DNA of 64,000 nucleotides from Druceiella hillmani (lineage: Eukaryota > Arthropoda > Insecta > Lepidoptera > Hepialidae): assembly GCA_039881145.1 (NCBI GenBank), contig JAYKKI010000006.1, forward strand, positions 16,253,501 to 16,317,500. Reading direction: 5' to 3'. Below the pieces are notes generated by a model. That model made no database searches. It was not told the DNA's origin and saw nothing but the letters and a program-made list of their open reading frames with translations. Below are positions 24,575 through 36,565 of this stretch, piece by piece (the stretch's first letter is position 1; each line of letters starts with the position of its first letter). The position numbers and the translations under genes were made by a program.

Positions 24575-24790
24575 TTCCAAAAAATTCCACTATATTCGAG
24601 ACTGTTCTGGAATGTTTCACAATTATCTGGGATGTTCCGAGATGTTCCCGAACGTTCCAGACTATTCCTTAACATTCCACAGCATTCCAGAATGTTCCGG
24701 GATGTTCTGAATGCTCTCAAATACTCCGGGATGGTCTGGAATGTCGTGGAATGCTCTAAAATACTCTTGAATGGCCTGGGCTTTCTAAAA
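24575..24790 (-). promoter_or_regulatory. 10-bp periodic heat-shock-element array
   Basis: On the given strand TTC begins at 24575, 24585, 24595, 24605, 24635, 24645, 24655, 24665, 24675, 24685, 24695 and 24705: exact 10-bp register, with only 24615 (TTT) and 24625 (ATC) diverged. GAA or one-off variants fall 5 bp later in many units. Two perfect trimers, TTCccGAAcgTTC (24645-24657) and TTCcaGAAtgTTC (24685-24697), match the HSF binding consensus. A weaker, phase-shifted continuation reaches about 24790. It lies 60-300 bp upstream of the Helitron TATA box. Confidence 0.7.
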
Positions 24791-24924
24791 ATTTCTAAAG
24801 GGCGAAACTCCCAACCCTTAACTTTTTTCATGGATATGATCAATTTCCATGGTCATACACCGGAACTGGTTTCTGAGTTTTAGCCGCACGCACATTCTAC
24901 ATTTACTTGTATAATATATATTGA

Positions 24925-26305
24925 TTACTATAGTTAGCTAGACTGTACTCAGAATAGTGTTTATTTAGTTTGGGTTTCATTAATTCGACTATTCTTAAGT
25001 TTTAATAGGGAAAATACGCACAACGTAATTAACCTTTCTCGATGTTCTTCAGTTTATTTTACACAATGTCTGTGTAACACAACTAATGGTTTTAATCTAA
25101 TAATTAGAAAACATTTAGCCTATTTTGAAGAAAATTAACTATTCAATTTTCTTCATAAAATAAAACAGGGTTTAAATAAAAATAAAAATAAATATTTTCA
25201 CACACATCAAATCTAAAAAAATAATGGAAATTATGACAAGTAAACAAATTTCGTATGTTAAAAAAAAGTTAGTTAAAAATAAAAAAAAAACAGAAATTAT
25301 ATTAGAAAGTGTTTCTTTATGGGTATCACTCAAGAACTGATCGCGAGCGAATCAAAACAGGTTTTTTAACTTCAATGGTTGATCGATAAATAATCAGTTG
25401 TCGTCCGTCGTGAAGCATTCGAACCGGTTTTGATTTTCCACATAGTGACTAGTCATCGTGCTTGTCGAATTTTCGCTAGAAAAATTGATTCTTTTTTAAG
25501 TTAATTAATTACTTACAAATTTAACCAATTAATTTTGTTTACAATCTTGTGATATATTTAGATCAATATTCAATTTGGTTAACAGTCTGTAATATTCAGA
25601 AGCAAAATTTTAATTTACATGAAAATGGTGTATTTTAGTTCATTATTCGTACCGGTACTCGCTACTATATCTAGCAGAAAATGTATATCAGAAAGCAAGA
25701 AAATTAATTAAATATTCGAACAATTTTTTTTGGAATAATTTAAAAAAAAAATCATGTTAAAAGGTACGTTACCACTTTCCGACTCCTCATTTTAATGCTT
25801 TTGTATTTTAATGCCCATTGGCGATACAAGCCTTAACAAAAAAAAATTAAAAATAGGGTAACAACAAAGCACTATAGATCGATGACCCCATCTTATTTCC
25901 TGAAGACGTAAGAGAGAGAAAAGGGGCTAAAATGTATTTACCCTCTAGATGTAAAATAAGGAATTAATTATCAGTGAAGATTCAATTTTATCAGCGGTCA
26001 GACAATACGTGCGCCACCGCTCTACGGAAGCTTCCGCCCGCCCTTGCCGGTCTAATAAAACGCATTCCTCAGGGTTGCTCAGGTGAAGAACAATTGATTT
26101 ACATCACAAATACAAAACGTGAATGGAATACAAGATTCTGAAGCTGTATATTCGTGAACTTTATATGTACGGATGGGTACAATACTCGAGGTTAAGAAAC
26201 AAGCTCGGTATATTTTCGGCTAACAATTTAAAGTACTACTAACTTTATCGTCAGTGACCACTTTTGGTCTTTGATAGCATTTGTTTTCGAAATACTGTGG
26301 GAAGG
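24925..26305. other. AT-rich DNA, no gene recognised
   Basis: Nothing coding is supported. The segments aatcaaaacaggtt (about 25352) and aaccggttttgatt (about 25423) form a diverged inverted repeat. A GC-rich patch at 25990-26090 is unexplained and may be transposon debris. Confidence 0.5.
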
Positions 26306-26820
26306 ACCTTATATAATGTATTGTACTACGTCTCTTTTAAAATTCATATCATACTTTGGTATTCGAAAATTATTAAAGATAATATTGTGGAAGTATAAAT
26401 ATTTTTAAAGTAGATTAAGATCCAAGACCTTATATAATGTATTGTACTTCGTCTCTTTTAAAATTCATATCATACTTTGCTATTCGAAAATTACTAAAGA
26501 TAATATTGTGGAAGTATCAATATTTTTTGAGTAGATTAAGATCCAAGACCTTATATAATGTATTGTACTACTTTTACCAAGACCATATATAATGTATTTT
26601 ACTACGTCTCTTTTAAAATTCATATAATACTTTGCTATTTGAAAATTACAAAGATAATATTGTGGAAGTATCAATATTTTTTAAGTAGATTAGGATCCAA
26701 GACCTTATATAATGTATTGTACTACGTCTCTTTTAAAATTCATATCATACTTTGCTATTCGAAAATTACTAAAGACAATATTGTGGAAGTATTAATATTT
26801 TTTAAATAGATTAAGATAAT
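26306..26820. repeat. 121-bp tandem repeat, four copies plus a partial
   Basis: Units begin accttatataatgtattgta at 26306, 26427, 26548 and 26702. The first two steps are exactly 121 bp. The third unit carries an extra 33-bp internal duplication of its start (near 26581). Identity among units is high. Confidence 0.9.
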
Positions 26821-28246
26821 TCAAGATCTCTTTTTTAACATTGAATGCCTAAAAATAAAGACTTCAGTATTTTTATAAGATTAATGATATGTCAATCCAT
26901 ATTTCTGTCTGTTGCATCCATTTTTATTCGAAACCTTTTGACGCTGAACCTTAAAATACGGCATGGTAAAAAGCATAAATCATGCAGCGTAAAAGAACTT
27001 TTAAAATGTTACAAGTCTTATCTGCGAAACGTTTTTGTCACTTTTTGGAAAAAAAAGGAACATGGTCCATAATATTTACAGCATCGCCATAAAATGTTAT
27101 TTCGTTTCGGCAAATATTCTTTTTACAAACGGTATGTTTAATTCTATATTTTAATGCAGTCATCAACAAATAATTGCGTGATTAATAAATATTAATTTTT
27201 TTCTCACATATGGTAATCATGTACAGCATCTAAACTAGATAATAATATATTTTATTTTATCCTAATAGATAACCCGGTTCTACTAGAATACCGAGCAGAG
27301 ATCTACGTTAATCTACCTAATATTATCTTTCAAACATGATTAGATAGTTCGTATCAAGAGTTACAGAATTTTCTGGATTAAATCAGAAAAGAATAACCTC
27401 TAGAATCTGAGCTATCAAACGATGTAACCACAACAAATAAATAAATTTGGCTGTCATGTTTCAGCCCGCGGCTTGCCCGATTTACTTTTCTGGCTAGATC
27501 TAATAAAAACAGGTACCAATTATGATTTAATGCAAATAGCTTACAATTTGTCCGGTTCCAATCAAATTAGTTTTTCTTTAGTTTATGTAGAACATAGATT
27601 TCTGCTCAGAATATCGGTGGTCTCAAAATGATTCTGATATAATTGATTACAAATGTTTTAACACTTTAACGGTGGTCCTAAATTTATTTCAAACTAAAGA
27701 AAAAAAACATAGTTTTGCCTTAATTTAAGTTAAAATATTGGTAGTGTTCCTAGGAAAGCCGGTGGTTCCTTATCAGGCCAATCAAAAATTTAACGGTTGG
27801 CCTTGCTATGGTACATGGGCCTTACAAGGAACATTTACAAACCATGAACATATGAAAACTAACTTTTTAGATGTAAATACACACCGTTACAGTTAAAACG
27901 ATGTTTCATATTTATAATATTTTTATTTATAAGCGTTAATAAACTTTTTAACTCAGATTGAATAGAATTTTTTTTTAATTATTTTATTGCCAGTATACAT
28001 TTAAATTTCTTTTATGAAAAGGTTATGTATGAAAACAAACTAAACAAATTTACATGAAAAGTAATGAATATAAAAAAAATATTTGCATGTTAAAAACAGT
28101 ACAGTATGTGATAAAGTAAGTCTGTGATAAATTATATATAAGATATAGTCTATCTATAACTATTATTTAAGCAAAAAAACTGTATAACAGTAAGTCGGTA
28201 ATTGAACAGATGATTAAATTTTATGTGAATATTTCAGATTTCAAAA
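26821..28246. other. AT-rich DNA upstream of a pogo element
   Basis: No gene supported. The 5' end and terminal repeat of the following pogo element should lie here but were not located. Confidence 0.45.
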
Positions 28247-29737
28247 ATGTCAGAGTCAAAACCTAGAAAAAGAGGTAGTACATGGGATGAAGACAGTTTA
28301 AGACGTGCCATGGAAGCAGTACAAAATAATCAACTTTATACAAATGCTGCAGCGTTAAAGTTCAATATTCCACGACGCACCCTTAGAAACCATTTATTAA
28401 GCGGTAACAGTACTAAAATTATTGGAAAGACAACTATTCTCACAAAACAATTAGAAGAAGATTTATCGCAGCGAATCAAACGTTTTGCAAAACTGGGTAT
28501 ACCACTTACGCCTAAATTTATCAGGAAACAAGCCTTTTTATTTTGTGAGTGGTTTAAAATCAAGCACTTGTTCAATATGTCAACTAGATTGGCTGGTCGC
28601 AAATGGCTCAAAATGTTTTTGTCTCGAAACCCATCAACATCAAAAAGAAAACCCCAGCTAATGAATCCAGCTAGAGCTCAAGAAATGAATAAGCCCATTG
28701 TGAAACACCATTTTGGAGAAGTGAAGAAACTCTATGAAGAGCTAGACATTATTGCACATCCAGAACGCTTGTATAACGTGGATGAAAAAGGGTGTCGCAT
28801 TACGGTCCACAAACAAAATGTAGTTTTGGCTGAAAAAGGGAATACAAGAGTACATCTTGTTGCTCCGGAATAAGCCGAGAACGTAACAATAGCAATGTGC
28901 GTAAATGTTGTGGGTATTGCTATACCGCCAATGATTATTTTTAAAGGAATTAGACACTGATCTGAATTAGCATCAAATTTGCCACCTGGAATAAAGATAA
29001 GCATGGCACCCAAAGGCAGCATGACCAGTAGCTTATTCGTAGAGTTCATTCAACATTTAGCACAACATAAAGTACCCGGTAAGTGTTTGCTTATCTTTGA
29101 TGGCGCAAAATGTCATTTATCATATGAGGCTCTGGAAAAAGCAGATAAAAATAATATAGTATTATACTGCTTACCTTCAAACACAACGCACGAACTCCAA
29201 CCTCTAGATAAATCAGTGAATCGGTCCTTCGAACATCACTGGGATGAAGAAGTTTTGAACTACCTGTGCAATTCTCAAGAGAGAACTTTAAACAAAGCTG
29301 CATTTAACAAAATTTTCTCCCGAACATGGCCAAAGTGTATGACCCAAACTAACATAACGAATGGATTCAAAGCCACTGGTTTATACCCACTTGATCCTGA
29401 TGTGATACCCGAAGATGCTTATGCTCCTTCAATTGTAACTGAAAGACCTTTATCGGAAACGTTACAACACCAGATCGACCAACCACTTATATCTGTTCAA
29501 GAATCGCCCCCTGTGTATCTGATAGATGAAAGCCACACGCCACAACGAAAAATATCTTTCAAATATTCTATATTAGAACAGATATTTAGAAATTTCTCTT
29601 TTTTCACAACTGCGATACTGACGACAACTATGAAGAATTGTATAGATACTCCTGTAAAACAAATATATCACGAAAAGGTTGTTGTTGAAAAGTGTAAGCG
29701 TTCATTCATACAACCAAAAATAATGTTAGTTGTTTAA
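28247..29737 (+). pseudogene. pogo-type transposase with two nonsense codons
   Basis: One continuous frame of about 496 codons broken only by TAA at 28871 and TGA at 28958. Residues 10-50 form a psq-type helix-turn-helix (AALKFNIPRRTLRNHL). Residues 65-165 form a CENP-B/Tc5-type HTH (LAGRKWLKMFLSRNPS). The DDE core follows: first Asp in LYNVDEKG, second in LLIFDGAKCH, third in LQPLDKSVN. This D-D-D arrangement is that of the pogo/Tigger branch of Tc1/mariner, which moves by cut-and-paste into TA sites. The tail beyond about residue 430 is unlike known domains. No frameshift is present, so inactivation is recent, or the two stops are the only lesions. Confidence 0.9.
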
Positions 29738-30880
29738 ATAGACATCGATGTATTATTTAATGTTAATTATATATTAAATATAATTAATTATATAATCCAC
29801 CTAGATTCATATAATCCAGGAGGTATTAAGATATTTTTAGCTGTTCACGAAAGAGATTTTGTTTTTTTGTGTTTATTTAATAACAATTGAATAAAAAACA
29901 AATTGTTCTTCCCACAAGCCATACCATCATTTATTTAAATTACCAAAAAAATATTGAAACTGAAGCGAGTTAATTAAACGGACACTTTTTTCAACAAAAT
30001 CTAACTGTGATCTAGCCTTATAGCAAGTAACACCAAACAAAATGTTATTATTTTTCTGAATACACTTAATATTTTTTTTATTAATAAGATCACTTGTAAT
30101 TCTGTCTGTAGCATTAAAAACCGTGATAAAAAATGAGTTTTATAAATTTAGAGAAAAACTCTGTGTTTCCAAAATCGTATTTACTTGTTAAATATATGAC
30201 AATTTGAAATTCTGCTTTTATTGGAAAATGTTTAGAAAACTTCAGTAAAACATATCCAATATGTCCATGTACTGTGTAAAATTTGATGTACAAAACATCC
30301 TATATTAAAATTGTCTTACTGAGTTGATCTTATTAAGTTGAGCTTTGTAAAATACAATCGAATGTTTTACTGAGACCGAAACTTTGAAACATAAACAGAA
30401 GGGGAAAAGAGGTATTCCCGTTTATTAAAAGTCACGAAAAAAACCCTTTCACTGTTCATTATTGTCGATCAAAACTCGAACAGCAAAAGGAACACTGACC
30501 AAAGCAGGCTTGAAAGGATACAAAAGCGAAAAAGACGTGGTTATCGAAACAAAATATAAAGAATTATCTAGAGTTATAGTAGTCTACATTTAGAAGAGAC
30601 TAATCTCATTTTAGATAAGTCTTCATATTCTGTATCGAAAAGTACGTATTTTCCGCCTTTGCATCGTTTTAAGCAAGTTACTTATTTAGGCCAAAATTGA
30701 ATCGAAAATGATTACCCAAATGTGACTTTGCGTAATAAATCAAATGTAACTTCGCGAAAAGTTCCATCAGATATTTTTTTTAAACTTAATGACGATAATT
30801 TTATTTAAAATTATACGATATTTTATAAGTATACGTCACATCGAAAAAATCCGTTTTTTTTAATATTTTCTAAGTATTCA
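29738..30880. other. AT-rich DNA, nothing recognised
   Basis: No coding region supported. The 3' terminal repeat of the preceding pogo element was not found. Confidence 0.45.
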
Positions 30881-31368
30881 AGACACCTGGTGTGATATAC
30901 GTGAAGTGAAGGGTAGGAGAAGGGTGTTAACCAGGATTATGCCAAATGTATGGAGGTCATATATCGCAATACATAGCAACATAACCCACAATGATGTGGG
31001 AGAACTTGTCGTTTGCAAAGATCATCCAAAAAGATATTTGTGATGGAAGCGTTGTTAGTGTGAATTTTTAGAATCTATTAAATGCCAGCAAGAAGCTCCT
31101 TGTTGCCGCAAATTCTCTTGGAATAATTATTCTGTAACTCGTATTATAATATACGTCATTAAAATTTGCAGTTAACATTTAGTAATCATTACATTGTTTT
31201 ATGAATAAAAAGAGGCATACAAAATTCCACAATGCTATATAATTGATGTAGATTTTGTGTAAATTAGCCGGTCGATGGCAATAAATACAGAATAAGTCGG
31301 AAAAAATTTATACATTTGAGAATTTTTTTTTCATCAACTACCTGCGCGAAGCAGGGCTAGGTCGCTAG
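30881..31368 (+). mobile_element. putative Helitron 3' end (non-autonomous)
   Basis: The sequence ends cctgcgcgaagcagggctag, then gtcgCTAG followed by T at 31369. A 5-bp stem (cctgc/gcagg) with a short loop lies about 10 bp before the terminal CTAG, as Helitron 3' ends require. The start is unknown; the left boundary given is only the point where a GC-richer block begins. No coding capacity seen. Confidence 0.45.
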
Positions 31369-31624
31369 TTAAAATATATAAATCTCCGCCTAGCTGCCAA
31401 GCAATAATTGGAATTAGAATGATTTATCTATTTAAATATAGCCACATATTTAATGTAAACATTCATAATTTACAGCTAAAACTATTTAAATTGAATACTG
31501 AAACTGTGATTGAACGATGAGCAAATCACTATACTGTCGCCAATAGGGTATGTGACTGATGTCGATATTTTTTTTAAAATTGTTTTAAAACTGTAGAGTA
31601 GGTTTAAAAAAAATCTTATGATGG

Positions 31625-31672
31625 AAAACATAATGCATATATAAACAATTGTTTATATATGCATTATGTTTT
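31625..31672. repeat. 48-bp perfect palindrome
   Basis: The arms are exact reverse complements with no spacer; the left arm begins aaaacataatgcatatata and the centre is aatt. No mismatch in 24 bp per arm. Confidence 0.95.
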
Positions 31673-32409
31673 TCGTCGAATCGAAACTTTTATAAGAAAA
31701 GGTGTTAATTTTTTGTTCATTAAATTGAAAAAGTTATTATGAATTTAGTTTCCACACAAAAAATGGGAAAATTATAATATGCAATATATATCTTAAACGC
31801 AATATTTAAGGAGATACTAAAAATATTTAATATCATAAATGCTAATAAATGACCCTTTCGCTTTTTTCTTGAGTAATCAATTTCATCGTCAAATCATCAA
31901 TTACTTTCTATATTTTTACTCAAATTTGGTCATACATAATTATTTTCGCGGGCTGAGTTGCTACTTTATTGATCTGTTATTTAATAACGGGAAAATCACT
32001 AAATTTCTCAAAAGCCAAATTTAACGTTTCACGAAACAATACGATTTTTTAACTGACTACAAAAAAGAAGGAGGTTCTCAATTCGTTGCAATTTTTTTTA
32101 AACTATAATTCTTGCTCGAGTGGACCGATTCTGATGATTCTTTATTTATTTGAAAGAAATTGGTAGTGATTCAATACATATGCTACTGGTTAGTTGTTTC
32201 TTTAATTATTACTTTACAAATTCGAATATTGCGTTTTGAACATGGAGAATGGAACTTCTTAAGTGGTTTTGATTTGCAAAATTTGATATTGGACTTCGGA
32301 TATGGAGAAAGGAACTCCACAACAACTTACAGATAACCATTAGCGGCTACTACTACCGCTTCATTTCTATGTGTTGTTAATAATCAACTTTGGGCAAAGA
32401 GGAAATTAT

Positions 32410-33450
32410 CTAGGGTAGACTGGGTACGGTTGAAACAATTTTATTTATATCATCCATGGTTTTGGTTTTTATAATCCGAGCCACAAAGAAGATATGTCAA
32501 ATAAAAGAGCATGTTTCTATCTACCAATGGGCTATGTGATTTTAGTTCCAGATTTGTTATTTTTAAAAGTAGATCAAAACAAACACAAAAATCCGATTTG
32601 TTTCAACCGTCCCCATATCAGGGACTGTTGAAACAGTGATTGGGTTCAGTTAACTATAATATTATGACATGTTTTATTAATTGTTTATTTTAACTCTAAG
32701 AACAACTAAGGATCTATTTGATAATAATAATAAGTCTTCAATGTTTTAAATACTTATAAAAATATTTTTAATCACCCTTTAACGTTTAGATCACGCTAGT
32801 TAAAACCTATGTAAGTATATTATCAGGCATCTGTAACTATAGGTTACTTATCAGTGATATATAATTTACGTAAATTAACAAACAATAAAACAAAAATCAA
32901 TCGTTTGTTTTTTTAAATATAACAAACTAAACAAAAATAATTTGAAAATAAACGAAATGAAAACTCTCTTTGACTTTCAGTAGCAAATCAGTCGTTAGTC
33001 AAATATAAAACAATCTGAGTCCCAATTATTGAAAACAGCTGAAGTCATCTTCTGTGCATTCTTCGTGAGTTCACAGGTTACAAGTGGTGCATTGGATCCA
33101 CTTTTCTTCAGATCTGCTCTCTTAATATGGTGACATACAAACGAGACAGAAGCACTCTTTTTCTTCTGATGATACTTCCTGTTGTAGATTTATCTTTTAT
33201 GTTCTTAATTTGCTTAGCACTTATTCATTTCAATCTTGTTTCTTGCTCCTTTCTTATATCTTCGTTGAAGTCTTGAGGCTCAAACTTATGATGGCCCATG
33301 ACAATAGTCAAATTGTCGGAGAAGGAACCTACGTTAGTTTTGTTAAAGCTGGTCGCCCTGGAGAGGCTTGTCGCTTGCGCTAAGCGTAGAGACAGTTCGG
33401 GGTTTCTTCTCATAAATATGCGAAACTATTCCTCACCTGCTAGCTCATTG
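32410..33450 (-). pseudogene. internally deleted pogo-type transposon
   Basis: On the minus strand a pogo N-terminal piece (MRRNPELSLRLAQATSLSRA, then FNKTNVGSF at 33413-33225) is followed within about 100 bp by a C-terminal PHD-like zinc finger (CFCLVCMSPY, EEKWIQCTTCNL, THEEC at about 33140-33040). The whole DDE core between them is missing. The 3' terminal sequence tagggtagactgggtacggt lies at 32410, with TA as candidate target duplication. tgtttcaaccgt and its inverse recur at 32600-32640 as subterminal repeats. The 5' terminus was not found. Confidence 0.65.
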
Positions 33451-34331
33451 TCTTATTAAATTATATTTAACTGTAAGTACATAGGCCAATTTTCTTACCT
33501 CTAGGTAGACCAAAATGTATATCTGCACATCGAAATAAATACTTTGAAAGCTCTCGTTCTTGTTCCTCATTAAAAACTGGGTTGTGTGCTTTATATCCCA
33601 TGCTTTATATTTCAGTATGCTTATCTTAGTCGCATTCATATTTCCCTTTGTAAAAAATGAGAAGATAATGTAATGCTTTATCCAGGATACTCGATAATCT
33701 CTGACAAGACAAAGTCGCAGAAAGCGAGGTGAAAGATTGCTCCAGGTCATCACACTATACGCAATCTCTTACTCGTCATTTATGTCGAATATATCCACTT
33801 AATTTTGTATGTCCACACTCTTTTTAAGTTGTATAAATACCATGTCTGTATGATTCCTCAATTTGTTCTTCCGTTGCTACCTTCCTTTGTAGTTATCTAC
33901 TAAATGGTCTCAAAATTTACCAATATAATTTTGAAATATAACATATCGACAATCTGCAGATAAACGTAACGTAATATGTAACACAATAGAAATGTTTTAA
34001 TAAACGTGCTTGAAACATAGCTGTTACAGCAGTTCGTAAATGTATACATCTGATATCAAAGTATGAACATATTAAGTATTAAATTAATGTATTCCCTATT
34101 AATAAGTGCATCGATCACTTTCATTAAGCTATGTACACATTTAAATGTGATATTGTTGCAATATAACCTTATCTCAGTAAGTCAACTGTTCGCCAAGACT
34201 GGATTAGATTTCACATTATGTAATGATATTTTCTGGATAAATTTGTACGTCATATTACATTACAATTGAAACCATTTAAATAAATTGATTCATCAATCAC
34301 ACTTTCTATAACTACTTGCGAGTATATTTAA

Positions 34332-34454
<123 letters not shown>

Positions 34455-34883
34455 TTGAAGTAACAGTTAATTATTTATCATCGGTAATACGATTCAAAAT
34501 ACTTAATTTCATTTAAATAATACAATATGAGCCCTGCCACAAATCCATTATGTTTTACCACCGTTTTCACATTATCCTCAGTCGCACATTTGCATTTTCT
34601 TCGACGCAGTCCAAGTGCCGATCTCCACTATCCTTAATTATAAGTTTTAAATAAAATGGATTTTAACTAGACAGAAGATTTTCGACGTAAAAAAACTTAA
34701 AAAATATATAATTCTACTTGAATTACGAAAGAATTGTGATGTATTGAAATTCTTCAAATGATCTTTCTTAGTTCAAGAAAGATGTCTGTAAGATTTATTT
34801 TTTTATCATGGAAGTACCCAAAAACTAATGACTGATGCGTTCATAGAGATGATAGGAATAATATATGTCAGAAATTATAAATA

Positions 34884-35138
34884 TTGAATATATTTGGCGT
34901 TAATTTTGTAGAAATTCATTATTCACAATTAAATGAAACTACGTGATGTATTTCTACTTTCTTTAAGTTCTTTACCACGACCTACGTTTCGTTGTATTAC
35001 AACATCTTCAGGTGGACTAGTAGCACAGATATCTTTGTTAATAGCCCACCTGAAGATGTTGTAATACAACGAAACCTAGGTCGTAGTAAAGAAATTAAAG
35101 AAAGTAGAAATAATGCTACATCACGTAGATTCATTTAA
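34884..35138. mobile_element. foldback (palindromic) element, copy 2
   Basis: Shares the left extension ttgaatatatttggcgttaa and both arms with copy 1 at 4421. The left arm has lost about 10 bp after gtgatg, and the spacer is shorter. The right arm ends tacatcacgtagattcattt. Confidence 0.85.
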
Positions 35139-36249
35139 AAAACTTGCTCGACTTTACTGTTTCACGCTCCATTCGTTTTGTCGCTAGGGGGGGGGGAGGC
35201 TTATAAGCCGTAGATTCATCTTCTTCATCCGCTACTCTTTCTGGACGACAGCTGGCCTCGTTACCAGAAGAGGTCCTCATTTCTCCCTCCCTCCTCAGCA
35301 CCTCCCCCTTTCTCCACACCTGTTAAGCGCCTCCGCATCCACCTTAAAGATAAACCCCACATCAACCAGGACTTTCCTAGAAGTAGTTGACCTCGCTGAC
35401 CTATGCCTCTTATCCCCCTTATCCAGGGGGGGGGGACTAGTCTTATTAATTTTAGTTACAAGAAAGTGAAGCTAGGAAGAAATATTCAAATATGATTAAA
35501 GTAAAAGTCAAAACAACAATTCAGTGGACCAGTGTAACACCGCCTCAAATGAGATGCAGTGTAAAACCGTCTTAATAAGCACAAATATAGTATGTGTTTA
35601 TGATCATATTATTTATCATAAACACACACATACTATATACACACAATATAAGTCCAACAATTAATGTTAAAATAAAAAAGTAAGAAAACAAAAATAAGAT
35701 ACAAAAAAGGAAAAGAAAAAAAAGAAGAGGAAAAGAAGAACAGTGTCCCTCACTAGTAGTCTTACTTCACTAGTTCTTGATATGATGACGTCACACAGCG
35801 AATCAGCGGCACCGAAACGGTTAGCCACGCCCCCAGTACGCTCAGCTACGCCATTGCTAGGCAACAAATCAAGATACCGGTAAAATAGGTGCAGCTACGT
35901 AAGGTAAGGGGCGGTGCTAAAACCGCCAGCCCAAGACGGCCGATGGTGTGGGCGGGGCCAAGCTGCCGCTGCAAAAATGGCGATGTGGGCGGTGCTAGAT
36001 ACAACGCAGATTGTGCCACCAGGAGGGCAACGTATGAGTGGAGTGAGGCTGCAGCTCACTGTCCAAATGTAACGTTTCAAAAAGCGCCGATGCGACCAAC
36101 ACGCGGCTGCGTCTACCTGCACACGTCACTCGTGCCACGACAGAGAAACCGATCAGGGGCTGCCGTGACAGCCAGTTGCCTTAGCAAGTAAACCTTCTAG
36201 AACTTTCTAGATGCTCGCGGCTGAGCGCGTGGCACTAATAATTAAAATC

Positions 36250-36252
<3 letters not shown>
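35139..36252. other. GC-richer non-coding region with homopurine runs
   Basis: Contains two long G runs (35188-35196 and 35427-35436), a CT-rich stretch at 35270-35310, and a GC-rich block 35760-36240 with repeated gtgggcgg-type segments. The open frames here show no domain and codon use looks random. It may be an unrecognised element or a promoter-like CpG-richer island. Confidence 0.4.
35586..35638. repeat. imperfect inverted repeat
   Basis: tatagtatgtgtttatgat is mirrored by atcataaacacacacatact with one 4-bp length difference, around a 12-bp loop. Confidence 0.8.
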
Positions 36253-36320
<68 letters not shown>

Positions 36321-36331
36321 CATATATATAT
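36253..36331. repeat. (TA)n microsatellite
   Basis: TA tract of about 60 bp followed by gtacacaca and a further short TA stretch. Confidence 0.95.
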
Positions 36332-36565
36332 GTTAAAATTTTGGCGCTCATATAAAGTAGGTAGGTACCGACTTACCATTTCTTTGTGTCATTTTAAGGA
36401 TTTGCGTTAAAACTTTGAATTATATGTCTTATATTGATTGGAAAGGGAAAAATTTTTAGGGAAAAATTTTTAGTTTTTAGGCATAATGTGATAGGTTAAT
36501 TTGTAAAATATTGATTTCAAAAGTCTTTAATACGGGGTTATTCGGATCGCATCATCGGGGGCGAA

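Larger units (their letters stand above)
16656..24924 (-). mobile_element. degenerate autonomous Helitron, split by a LINE
   Basis: A Rep-helicase transposon reading on the minus strand. The proposed 5' end is the TC at 24924, preceded by A on the element's strand. The 3' end is CTAG at 16656, followed by T and preceded by the GC-rich tail agccggctaccctag. A|T flanks and TC...CTAG ends fit Helitron rules, though the 5' end is inferred. Excluding the nested LINE it is about 5.1 kb. It includes a promoter, a 5' leader, an N-terminal region, the Helitron helicase-like (Rep) region and a Pif1-type helicase, all with stops and frameshifts. The tail carries ...CFARGQLYAASSR-like and YTPDNK motifs just before the 3' end. 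Confidence 0.8.

Noticed and set aside
24520..24843. 107-codon open frame over the HSE array (repeating FR/ERSGT-like words)
   Set aside because: The repetition reflects the 10-bp DNA periodicity; it lies upstream of the promoter start site and has no homologue I recognise.
26558..26809. Open frame repeating an ILCYxKITK segment
   Set aside because: Translation of the 121-bp tandem repeat.
35667..36191. Overlapping open frames in the GC-rich block
   Set aside because: Overlap on opposite strands, no domain, and open length is explained by base composition.
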